Shown piece after piece: positions 7,109 to 13,289 of a DNA stretch of 13,289 nucleotides; position 1 is the first letter of the stretch, and each line of letters starts with the position of its first letter. Origin of the DNA: Helicobacteraceae bacterium (GTDB lineage Bacteria; Campylobacterota; Campylobacteria; Campylobacterales; Sulfurimonadaceae); assembly GCA_027057185.1 (NCBI GenBank), contig JALUJE010000060.1, positions 1 to 13,289 of the forward strand, written 5' to 3'. Made by a program: the position numbers and the translations under genes. The notes beneath the pieces are model-generated. The model saw nothing but the letters and a program-made list of their open reading frames with translations. It was not told the origin of the DNA and ran no database searches.

Positions 7109-7134
7109 AAAACCCCCTAAAATAGGAGGTTTTT
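7109..7134. terminator. Bidirectional rho-independent terminator
   Basis: AAAACCCCCTA (7109-7119) pairs with TAGGAGGTTTT (7123-7133) across an AAA loop, with a single C-A mismatch. A run of five T (7130-7134) follows on the plus strand, and a T-run follows on the minus strand as well. It lies between the ends of the radical SAM gene (+) and groEL (-), so it can stop both convergent transcripts. Confidence 0.8.
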
Positions 7135-7140
7135 AAAGGG

Positions 7141-7160
7141 TGATGTAATCGACTACATCA
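7141..7160. repeat. Inverted repeat across the groEL stop codon
   Basis: TGATGTA (7141-7147) and TACATCA (7154-7160) are perfect inverted arms around a six-base loop and include the last codons and the TAG stop of groEL (7153-7155). There is no T-run beside it; the real terminator is the next hairpin downstream. It may stabilise the 3' end of the message or be chance. Confidence 0.4.
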
Positions 7161-8790
7161 TCCCCGGCATACCGCCCATGCCACCCATCTCAGGTGCTGC
7201 CGGCATTGCAGGTTTTTCTTCTGGAATTTCCACAATAGCGGCTTCTGTAGTTAGTAGCAGACTTGAAACAGAGGTTGCATTGGTAAGTGCTACGCGTGAG
7301 ACTTTATAAGGATCGATAATTCCAACTTTGAACATATCGACATATTCTCCTGTGGCAGCATCAAAGCCCGTAGTAGTACTTTTGGCATTGGCAATACCAT
7401 TGACCACAACACCCGTATCATAGCCGGCATTTTCTGCAATCTGCTTGACCGGTGCTTTAATGGCACGCATAATAATCTCGTAACCAATTTTTTGGTCGCC
7501 CTCAAGCGCTAAAGAGACTTGGGCACCGGCATGGATAAGTGCTGCACCGCCACCGATTAAGATACCTTCTTCAACCGCGGCTTTGGTTGCAGAGAGTGCA
7601 TCGTCAACCCGGTCTTTTTTCTCTTTCATTTCTGTTTCGGTGGCGGCACCCACTTTAATAACCGCAACACCGCCGCTAAGCTTGGCAAGACGCTCTTGTA
7701 ATTTCTCTTTGTCATATTCTGATGACGTTGCCTCAAGCTGTGTTTTGATTTCATTAACACGTGCTTGTACGGCTGCTTTGTCCCCGGCACCGTCAACAAT
7801 CGTTGTATTATCTTTGTCAATGACTACACGTGCAGCACTTCCCAAATCGTCAAGTGTGGTAGACTCCAATGTGCGGCCTACCTCTTCAGAGATGACGACT
7901 CCCCCGGTGAGTGTTGCAATATCTTGTAGCATTGCTTTACGTCGGTCACCAAATCCTGGTGCTTTTACTGCTGAGATATTTAAAATACCACGGAGTTTGT
8001 TGACCACGAGGGTTGCGAGCGCCTCTCCCTCAACATCTTCGGCCACAATGAGTAGTGGGCGTGATGTTTTCTGTACCTGCTCAAGTACCGGTAGTAGATC
8101 CTTGAGGTTAGATATTTTTTGATCGAACAGTAAGATAAATGGATTTTCAATTTCCGCAATCATCTTTTCACTGTTGGTAATGAAATACGGACTTAAATAG
8201 CCACGGTCAAACTGCATACCCTCAACAACGTCAAGTTCGTCGTTAATCCCTTTTGCCTCTTCAACGGTAATGACACCGTCTTGTCCCACTTTTTTCATTG
8301 CTTCGGCAATCATATCTCCAATGGCGGCATCGGAATTTGCAGAAATGGTAGCAACCTGTGCAATCTCTTTTTGATCTTTAATGACCTTGGAAGATGCTTT
8401 AAGCTTCTCTAAAATAGCTTCGGTAGCTTTATCCATACCGCGTTTTACCTCTACCGGATTGGCACCGGCAGTAATATTTCGTAAACCCTCCTGAAAAATA
8501 GCATTAGCCAAAATGGTGGCTGTCGTGGTACCGTCACCTGCTTCATCGGCAGTATTGGACGCTACCTCTTTAACCAGTTGTGCTCCCATATTCTCTAAAG
8601 GGTCTTTTAGCTCAATTTCACGTGCAACAGAAACCCCGTCTTTGGTAATACTTGGAGAACCGTAACTCTTTTGAATCAATACATTGCGACCACGTGGTCC
8701 CATAGTAACTTTAACCGCATCAGTAAGTTTTTGAACGCCTCGCGCCAACTCATTACGTGCATCATCTGAAAAGTGGATATCTTTAGCCAT
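7153..8790 (-). CDS. groEL: Chaperonin GroEL (60 kDa, Hsp60)
   Basis: GroEL forms the double-ring ATP-driven folding chamber in the cytoplasm together with GroES. The 545-residue protein is full length and canonical: it starts AKDIHFSDDARNELARGVQK, has VTMGPRGRNVLIQ and GDGTTTATILANAI at the ATP site, KAPGFGDRRKAMLQDIA in the apical domain, VDDALSATKAAVEEGILIGGG in the equatorial domain, and ends with the Gly-Met-rich tail GGMGGMPGMM. AAGGAG (minus strand, 8796-8801) precedes ATG 8790. It lies 33 bases after groES with no separate promoter obvious, so the pair is one operon. Nothing unusual is visible in the protein. Confidence 0.98.
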   Translation of the reverse strand: MAKDIHFSDDARNELARGVQKLTDAVKVTMGPRGRNVLIQKSYGSPSITKDGVSVAREIELKDPLENMGAQLVKEVASNTADEAGDGTTTATILANAIFQEGLRNITAGANPVEVKRGMDKATEAILEKLKASSKVIKDQKEIAQVATISANSDAAIGDMIAEAMKKVGQDGVITVEEAKGINDELDVVEGMQFDRGYLSPYFITNSEKMIAEIENPFILLFDQKISNLKDLLPVLEQVQKTSRPLLIVAEDVEGEALATLVVNKLRGILNISAVKAPGFGDRRKAMLQDIATLTGGVVISEEVGRTLESTTLDDLGSAARVVIDKDNTTIVDGAGDKAAVQARVNEIKTQLEATSSEYDKEKLQERLAKLSGGVAVIKVGAATETEMKEKKDRVDDALSATKAAVEEGILIGGGAALIHAGAQVSLALEGDQKIGYEIIMRAIKAPVKQIAENAGYDTGVVVNGIANAKSTTTGFDAATGEYVDMFKVGIIDPYKVSRVALTNATSVSSLLLTTEAAIVEIPEEKPAMPAAPEMGGMGGMPGMM

Positions 8791-8823
8791 TATAACTCCT
8801 TATAATTGTTTAATGTGAATAAT

Positions 8824-9084
8824 TTACTTGATGATACCAAAAAGGTCATCAACATCTATAATTAAGTATTTTTCTCCGTCAACTTCAAATTCATTGCCGG
8901 AATACTTACCAAAAACGACCACGTCATTAACTTTGACATTGTCAACATCACTACTGATTGCCATCACCTTACCCTGTGAAGGTTTTTCTTTAGCATTATC
9001 AGGAATGATAATACCTGATGCCGTGGTGCCTGCCTCTTCTGTTCGTTGCACCAACACACGTTTGCCTAATGGTTGAAAATTCAT
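8824..9084 (-). CDS. groES: Co-chaperonin GroES (10 kDa, Hsp10)
   Basis: GroES is the heptameric lid of the GroEL chamber. The 86-residue protein has the standard parts: MNFQPLGKRVLVQR at the N-terminus, the mobile loop EEAGTTASGIIIPDN that contacts GroEL, KPSQGKVMAIS, and VFGKYSGNEFEVDGEKYLII followed by VDDLFGIIK. It is shorter than the 97-residue E. coli protein, as usual in Campylobacterota. ATG 9084 has AAAGGA close upstream on the minus strand. It is the first gene of the groESL operon, with a strong promoter about 40 bases before the start codon. Confidence 0.97.
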   Translation of the reverse strand: MNFQPLGKRVLVQRTEEAGTTASGIIIPDNAKEKPSQGKVMAISSDVDNVKVNDVVVFGKYSGNEFEVDGEKYLIIDVDDLFGIIK

Positions 9085-9122
9085 AATAATCCTTTTGTAA
9101 GAAATAATTTTTTATGGATGGT

Positions 9123-9151
9123 ATTCTACTCAACTTTTGGTAAATTGTCAA
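9123..9151 (-). promoter_or_regulatory. Sigma-70 promoter of groESL
   Basis: On the minus strand TTGACA (9146-9151) and TAGAAT (9123-9128) are separated by exactly 17 bases, a perfect -35 and a one-mismatch -10. Transcription would start near 9116, giving a leader of about 30 bases. This is a strong vegetative promoter. I find no CIRCE element (TTAGCACTC-N9-GAGTGCTAA) or HAIR element here. An imperfect inverted repeat lies directly upstream (9154-9175). Confidence 0.85.
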
Positions 9152-9153
9152 CT

Positions 9154-9175
9154 CTTTTAGTCACTTAGGCTAAAG
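9154..9175. repeat. Imperfect inverted repeat upstream of the groESL -35
   Basis: CTTTTAG and CTAAAG flank a nine-base spacer (TCACTTAGG), immediately upstream of the groESL -35 box. The arms share the TTAG/CTAA ends of CIRCE but not its full sequence or dimensions. It could be an operator for a heat-shock regulator or an AT-rich upstream element; this is only a candidate. Confidence 0.3.
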
Positions 9176-9197
9176 TATATTTAGCATTGGTGTCGTA

Positions 9198-9222
9198 ACA
9201 TGTAATATTGCAAAATACATGT
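9198..9222. repeat. Inverted pair of ACATGTA palindromes
   Basis: ACATGTA (9198-9204) and TACATGT (9216-9222) form an inverted repeat with an 11-base spacer in the intergenic region between the divergent groES and tRNA promoters. Each arm contains the palindrome ACATGT. Another copy of the same motif, TTTACATGTAAA, lies just after the tRNA at 9399-9410. The function is unknown. Confidence 0.5.
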
Positions 9223-9279
9223 AAAGCATGCCGAGTATGTTAAAACAGTGGCTTTCAATGAAGTTTAAAGAAACTCCGA

Positions 9280-9285
9280 TATAAT
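9280..9285 (+). promoter_or_regulatory. -10 box of the tRNA promoter
   Basis: TATAAT at 9280-9285 is a perfect -10. It would start transcription near 9292, about 14 bases before the mature tRNA. No clear -35 hexamer is present, which is common in Campylobacterota promoters. Confidence 0.6.
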
Positions 9286-9305
9286 TTCACTCTCTTTTAA
9301 AATGT

Positions 9306-9382
9306 GTCACGGTAGCTCAGCTGGTTAGAGCACTGGTCTCATAAGCCGGGGGTCGGGGGTTCAAGTCCCCCCCTTGACACCA
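9306..9382 (+). tRNA. tRNA-Met (anticodon CAT)
   Basis: This 77-base sequence folds as a standard tRNA. The acceptor stem GTCACGG pairs with CCTTGAC with one C-U mismatch; the D-stem is GCTC/GAGC; the anticodon loop CTCATAA has CAT at 9340-9342; the T-arm is GGGGG-TTCAAGT-CCCCC; the 3' CCA is encoded (9380-9382). The first acceptor pair is G-C rather than mismatched, so it is not the initiator tRNA. It is either elongator tRNA-Met or the tRNA-Ile whose C34 is modified to lysidine; I favour elongator Met without being able to exclude the other. Confidence 0.93.
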
Positions 9383-9398
9383 TAAACAGCTTTCAAAC

Positions 9399-9410
9399 TT
9401 TACATGTAAA
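9399..9410. repeat. Perfect 12-base palindrome TTTACATGTAAA
   Basis: This perfect palindrome lies between the convergent ends of the tRNA gene and the DUF779 gene. The identical 12-mer occurs at 355-366 inside the PLP-enzyme pseudogene, and shorter versions occur elsewhere in the window. It is too short and AT-rich to be a convincing terminator. Confidence 0.5.
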
Positions 9411-9428
9411 TTTCACAAACGCAAGTAG

Positions 9429-9803
9429 TTACTCCATGTCGAGTGGGTCAAGATTTTTGTATTCGTCATCGGTAAAGAGTCGTGAAATGGAGATAAACCG
9501 TACCCCAAGCGGAATTTCAATAGAAAAGCTTGATCCGCGTCCTGCTACGACGTCAATCGTGATGTGTGAGTGTTGCATATATTCAAACTGTTCGGGTGAC
9601 ATATAAAAGTCACAGCCGTGAATGTTGCCGACTTTGATATCGCGACTGCCTACCATAAAGTCTCCTAGCTCAAAGCACATGGGTGCCGACCCGTCACAAC
9701 AGCCCCCGCTTTGATGAAACATCAAGTCGGTGCCGTGTATTTCACGAAGTCTGTCAATTAGCTTCTTGGCGGCTTCGGTAGCATCAACGCGCGAGACGGC
9801 CAT
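9429..9803 (-). CDS. DUF779 protein associated with aldehyde dehydrogenase
   Basis: The 124-residue protein has the family signature HQSGGCCDGSAPMC (30-43, with C35, C36 and C43), then VGNIHGCDFYM and IDVVAGRGSSFSIE, and ends LDPLDME. DUF779 proteins are regularly encoded next to acetaldehyde-type aldehyde dehydrogenases; their biochemical role is not established, although the cysteines suggest metal or redox chemistry. Its ATG (9801-9803) shares one base with the stop of the dehydrogenase gene (TAATG), so the two are translationally coupled, which supports a joint function. It has a normal length and nothing is missing. Confidence 0.9.
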   Translation of the reverse strand: MAVSRVDATEAAKKLIDRLREIHGTDLMFHQSGGCCDGSAPMCFELGDFMVGSRDIKVGNIHGCDFYMSPEQFEYMQHSHITIDVVAGRGSSFSIEIPLGVRFISISRLFTDDEYKNLDPLDME

Positions 9804-11299
9804 TAGAAAAAGCCCAAAGCATTTTTGTCAAACGACATTAAAATATTTTTAGTGTGGCGGTAATTGTTGAGCATCATCATATGTGTTTCACGTCCGATAC
9901 CTGATTTTTTATAGCCACCAAACGAGGCGTGCGCCGGGTAGAGATGGTAGCAGTTTGCCCAGATACGACCGGCTTCAATACTGCGAGTAAATGTCTGCAT
10001 CTGATGAATGTCTCGGGTCCAGACACCGGCACCCAGACCATACATAGTGTCATTGGCAATCTCCAGTGCCTCATGCTCATCTTTAAATGTCGTTACACTG
10101 AGGACGGGTCCAAAAATCTCTTCTTGGAAAATACGCATGTTGTTATGCCCTTTAAAAATGGTCGGTTCAATGTAGAAACCCTCAGGATACGTCGCATTGT
10201 TGTAAGCGTTTCCGCCAATAAGCAGCTCGGCACCTTCAGACTTTCCGATCTCGATGTAGTTGAGAATTTTTTCGTACTGATCTTGTGATGCTTGCGCTCC
10301 CATCATGGTAGTAGTATCGAGAGGATCCCCCATTTTAATGGCCTTAACCCGTTCTAGTACCCGAGCCATAAACGGTTCATAGATGCTCTCTTGAATCAGC
10401 GCCCGAGATGGACAGGTACAGACTTCTCCCTGATTAAAAGCAAAGAGCACCAGTCCTTCAATGGCTTTATCAAAAAAAGCATCGTCGGCATCCATAATAC
10501 TTTCTAAAAAGATATTGGGGGATTTTCCGCCAAGCTCCAGCGTAACGGGAATAATATTTTCAGAGGCATACTGCATAATCAGTTTTCCCGTCGTGGTTTC
10601 TCCGGTAAAACCGATTTTTTTAATATCGGGATGCAGGGCTAACGGTTTTCCGGCTTCAGGACCAAAACCGTTGATAATGTTGATGACGCCATCAGGAACT
10701 ACCGCTTCAATAATTTCCATAAGACACATGATGGAAACGGGTGTCTGCTCGGCAGCTTTAAGTACGACACAGTTGCCTGCTGCAATGGCTGGAGCAATTT
10801 TCCATGCCGCCATAAGCAGTGGAAAATTCCACGGAATGATCTGGGCGACAACGCCAAGTGGTTCATGAATTTCTGATGAGACAGTATTGGCATCAAGATC
10901 ACTGACGCTTCCGGATTCGGAGCGAATGACCCCGGCAAAATATCGAAAATGGTCAATGGCTAATGGCAAATCGGCATTGATAGTTTCACGGATGGCTTTG
11001 CCATTATCCCACGATTCGATGATGGCTAGTGTTTCAAGATGCTTTTGCATGGCATCGGCAATATTGTTTAAGACTTCACTGCGTTGAGCTACCGAAGTTT
11101 TTCCCCACGTCTCAAAAGCCTTCCATGCCGCTTCAACGGCGAGGTTGACATCTTTTTTATTGGATTGTGCCACTTTGGTCATGACCCGATTGTCAATGGG
11201 TGAGATCGCCTCAAAATAGTTTCTATCAACCGGTGCAACCCAGGCACCACCTATGAAGTTTTCATACTGTGTTTTAAACTCCGGTTTTGTATATGACAT
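9803..11299 (-). CDS. NAD(P)-dependent aldehyde dehydrogenase (acetaldehyde type, ExaC/AldB-like)
   Basis: The enzyme oxidises an aldehyde, probably acetaldehyde or another short-chain aldehyde, to the acid with NAD(P)+ in the cytoplasm. The 498-residue protein holds all expected residues: IIPWNFP with N158, VLKAAEQTP with K181 and E184 for cofactor binding, FTGETTTG, the general base E255 in TLELGGKSPN, and the nucleophile C294 in FNQGEVCTCPSR; the CTCPSR variant is typical of the AldB/ExaC/AcoD group. EEIFGPV and the C-terminal SGIGRE are also present. ATG 11299 is preceded by AAGGGG at a good distance. It is followed directly by its DUF779 partner. Its role could be detoxification or use of alcohol-derived aldehydes; the substrate is not determined by the sequence. 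Confidence 0.95.
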   Translation of the reverse strand: MSYTKPEFKTQYENFIGGAWVAPVDRNYFEAISPIDNRVMTKVAQSNKKDVNLAVEAAWKAFETWGKTSVAQRSEVLNNIADAMQKHLETLAIIESWDNGKAIRETINADLPLAIDHFRYFAGVIRSESGSVSDLDANTVSSEIHEPLGVVAQIIPWNFPLLMAAWKIAPAIAAGNCVVLKAAEQTPVSIMCLMEIIEAVVPDGVINIINGFGPEAGKPLALHPDIKKIGFTGETTTGKLIMQYASENIIPVTLELGGKSPNIFLESIMDADDAFFDKAIEGLVLFAFNQGEVCTCPSRALIQESIYEPFMARVLERVKAIKMGDPLDTTTMMGAQASQDQYEKILNYIEIGKSEGAELLIGGNAYNNATYPEGFYIEPTIFKGHNNMRIFQEEIFGPVLSVTTFKDEHEALEIANDTMYGLGAGVWTRDIHQMQTFTRSIEAGRIWANCYHLYPAHASFGGYKKSGIGRETHMMMLNNYRHTKNILMSFDKNALGFF

Positions 11300-11351
11300 G
11301 CTGTCCCCTTTATTTAGTACGTGTATTGAACGTTGTTGCGAAACCTGAATG

Positions 11352-11357
11352 ATTATA
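11352..11357 (-). promoter_or_regulatory. -10 candidate for the aldehyde dehydrogenase operon
   Basis: TATAAT on the minus strand lies about 53 bases before the dehydrogenase start codon. No good -35 hexamer is found 16-18 bases further upstream. Some AT-rich sequence (TAATATTTAATATT near 11376-11392) precedes it. It is the only clear promoter element in the gap between the GGDEF-EAL gene and the dehydrogenase gene. Confidence 0.45.
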
Positions 11358-11405
11358 TAGAAAGCGAAATGAAGGGAATATTAAATATTATAAGGGGAGA
11401 AAATT

Positions 11406-13289
11406 CTAATGTAACTGTGTTACCCAATTAGGGTTCTTTTGAACAAAGGTTATAAAGGCATCGTTTGGCAGTGGGCGCGAGCAGAGGTATCCTTGCCCCT
11501 CATCACATTCAAGCTCTTGTAAAAAGTGCATCTGCTTGGTTGTCTCAATACCTTCGGCGGTAATGGAAAGTCCCATGACCTTTGCCAAGGCGATGATAAT
11601 TTTTGTAATTTCAACGTCATCGTTGTCGTGAGGAATATGTTCTATAAAGGATCGGTCAATTTTAATACGATTAAGCGGCAGACGTTTGAGATAACTCATA
11701 GAGGAGTAACCGGTTCCAAAATCATCAATGGCGAGTTCAATACCGATATCGCGAATACGGTGGAGGGTTTCTAACGCTTTATCGCTGTTTTTATGTATAA
11801 AACTCTCCGTCATCTCCACCTCTAGCGATGCGGCTGAGATGCCTGAAGAGGTAATGCTATCTTGAAGAATATCAATGATGCTTTCATTGTCAAATTGTAC
11901 ATTGGAGACATTAACACTTATTTGTGTAATGCCCAGTCCTTTTTTCTGCCACTGGGCAAAATCATGGCAGGCACGTTCGATGACCCATGCACCGATACGA
12001 ATGATCTCGCCACTCTCTTCTGCCAAGGGAATAAATTGATCGGGTGTGACAAAGCCCAGCTCTTTGTTTTCCCAACGCAACAGTGCCTCAGCTGCATGAA
12101 TCGTGCCATCTTCGAGTGAAAATTTTGGTTGGTAATAGAGTTGGAACTCTTGTCTGCTAAGTGCTTGTTTAAGCTCTTTTAATATGGCGGTACGTCGGTT
12201 AAGCGAGACTTCAAGTTCTTGAGAAAAGAAATGGTATTTATTACGTCCGTCCGCCTTCGCCTGATACATGGCAAGGTCAGCATTTTTTAACAGGGTAATA
12301 CTCTCTTGCCCGTCATTGGGGTAGATGGCAATACCGACACTACTGGTAATATGCATCTGTTTGCCGTTGACTAGAAGTGGTTTTTTCATCTGCGCGATAA
12401 TTTTTTGGGCAATCTCTTCTGCGGCAACGGCAGACTCGAGATCTTCAACCAAAATATTAAATTCGTCGCCACCGATGCGGGCAAGAAAATCACTGTTGCG
12501 CATAATTTTTGAGAGGTTTTTAGAGACTTCAATAAGCAGCTGGTCACCGACATCGTGCCCTAATGTGTCGTTAATAATTTTGAATTCATCCAGATCCAGA
12601 AAAAAAACTGCCAACTTACTGTTACGTCGTTTGGCACGATTGATGGCAGCATCGGAGTGTTTTTGAAACATTACCCGGTTGGGCATTTGGGTTAAGGCAT
12701 CAAAGTGCGCCAGCTTATCGAGTTCTTGTTCCCGTGCAGCAATTTTTTCGGCCATATTGTTAAATTGCAAGGAGATCAGACCAAACTCATCATTGCCGGT
12801 AACATTAATTTTATGAGAGTAGTCACCTTTACTAATAATTTCAATTCCGTTTAACAGGCGTTTCAGTGGAACGGAGAGCATTTTATTCAAAACAATAAAG
12901 CTGATAAAGAATGTGACAATTGCAATGAGAAGAATGGTCACCACCAATGTTTTACGGCTTTGTGTCAAAGCAGCTTGCAGATCATCTTTGTTAATGTAAG
13001 CAGTGACAAGTAGCGCATGTTTTTCCAAGGGAATGCGTACGCCACTGAAGAGTATGTGTGTGGTATCACCCAAAGAGAGTTCGTCGGCATTGTATTCTGA
13101 AAACAGTAGTGGTGCATGCTCATAGGTGTGCGTATCGATAAAATGCTCGTGATCCAGATGGGTGACATTTAGACCGTTAAAATTAAAATCATAACTTAAA
13201 AAAAGTCCTTCTTTGGCTACCAGTTTATTGATGGCACTGCGTGATAGAATTTTATTGGTCTCAAGAAAGCCGATAAAGTCATTTTTGGT
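11406..13289 (-). CDS. Membrane-bound GGDEF-EAL protein (cyclic di-GMP turnover), N-terminus outside window
   Basis: The frame is open from the right edge to TAA at 11406, giving 627 visible residues; in-frame ATG-like codons near 13073 (a TTG) are internal, so the gene is cut by the window edge and not short. In order: part of a periplasmic sensor domain of unrecognised type (13289 to about 12960), one transmembrane helix (about 12947-12888), a HAMP-like linker with NDEFGLISLQFNNMAEKI, a GGDEF domain with the intact active site GGDEF (12473-12459) and an intact inhibitory I-site RNSD (12500-12489), then an EAL domain with EALLRW (12089-12072), DDFGTGYSS, KIDRSFI, TAEGIET and GQGYLCSRPL. Both the diguanylate cyclase and the phosphodiesterase halves keep their catalytic residues. 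It should sense an external signal and adjust cyclic di-GMP, hence motility or biofilm growth. Confidence 0.95.
   Translation of the reverse strand, partial: TKNDFIGFLETNKILSRSAINKLVAKEGLFLSYDFNFNGLNVTHLDHEHFIDTHTYEHAPLLFSEYNADELSLGDTTHILFSGVRIPLEKHALLVTAYINKDDLQAALTQSRKTLVVTILLIAIVTFFISFIVLNKMLSVPLKRLLNGIEIISKGDYSHKINVTGNDEFGLISLQFNNMAEKIAAREQELDKLAHFDALTQMPNRVMFQKHSDAAINRAKRRNSKLAVFFLDLDEFKIINDTLGHDVGDQLLIEVSKNLSKIMRNSDFLARIGGDEFNILVEDLESAVAAEEIAQKIIAQMKKPLLVNGKQMHITSSVGIAIYPNDGQESITLLKNADLAMYQAKADGRNKYHFFSQELEVSLNRRTAILKELKQALSRQEFQLYYQPKFSLEDGTIHAAEALLRWENKELGFVTPDQFIPLAEESGEIIRIGAWVIERACHDFAQWQKKGLGITQISVNVSNVQFDNESIIDILQDSITSSGISAASLEVEMTESFIHKNSDKALETLHRIRDIGIELAIDDFGTGYSSMSYLKRLPLNRIKIDRSFIEHIPHDNDDVEITKIIIALAKVMGLSITAEGIETTKQMHFLQELECDEGQGYLCSRPLPNDAFITFVQKNPNWVTQLH

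Noticed and set aside
7583..8122. A 179-residue plus-strand reading frame opposite groEL
   Set aside because: It is Ser/Thr-rich, has no family features and lies wholly antisense to a highly conserved gene; it is a shadow frame.
9399..9410. TTTACATGTAAA as the tRNA terminator
   Set aside because: The palindrome has no loop, is almost all A/T and has no proper T-run; the same 12-mer also occurs inside a coding region.
13071..13073. TTG as a start of the GGDEF-EAL protein
   Set aside because: The frame stays open upstream to the window edge for 72 more codons with sensor-domain-like sequence, and no ribosome site is present.

Overview
The window looks like ordinary chromosome of a Campylobacterota bacterium, probably a sulfur- or hydrogen-oxidising relative of Sulfurimonas, Sulfuricurvum or Sulfurovum. 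This rests on the style of the proteins (a short 86-residue GroES, GroEL ending in a GGMGGMPGMM-type tail, E. coli-type class II FBP aldolase, hemerythrin and GGDEF/EAL proteins), on moderate GC by eye and on very tight gene packing. The genus is a guess. There is no insertion sequence, integrase, phage gene or CRISPR array.

Left part (1-3994): the C-terminal tail of an unidentified gene overlaps a PLP-dependent ACC deaminase/D-cysteine desulfhydrase-like gene. That gene is interrupted by an in-frame TGA two codons before its predicted PLP lysine, so it is called a pseudogene or a sequence error. A 67-residue two-helix membrane protein follows through an ATGA overlap and meets fbaA tail to tail. 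fbaA (-) and an exported M23 metallopeptidase (+) diverge from a 58-70 bp intergenic region. The peptidase gene converges on, and overlaps, a small cupin gene (-).

Middle part (3995-7135): a perfect FNR/NNR-type box (TTGAT-N4-ATCAA) sits 41.5 bp before the expected transcription start of a three-gene operon. The genes encode a diiron hemerythrin-like protein, a multi-helix membrane protein with heme-copper-oxidase/NnrS-like histidine motifs, and a spore-photoproduct-lyase-like radical SAM protein. This is the most interesting unit in the window and probably responds to oxygen, nitrate or nitric oxide. A two-way terminator separates it from groEL.

Right part (7136-13289): groES-groEL (-) is driven by a near-consensus sigma-70 promoter, and a tRNA-Met(CAT) gene lies on the opposite strand. 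An aldehyde dehydrogenase gene is coupled to its usual DUF779 partner (both -). At the right edge is a large membrane-bound GGDEF-EAL protein whose N-terminus lies outside the window. A short palindrome, TACATGTA, recurs unusually often across the window.
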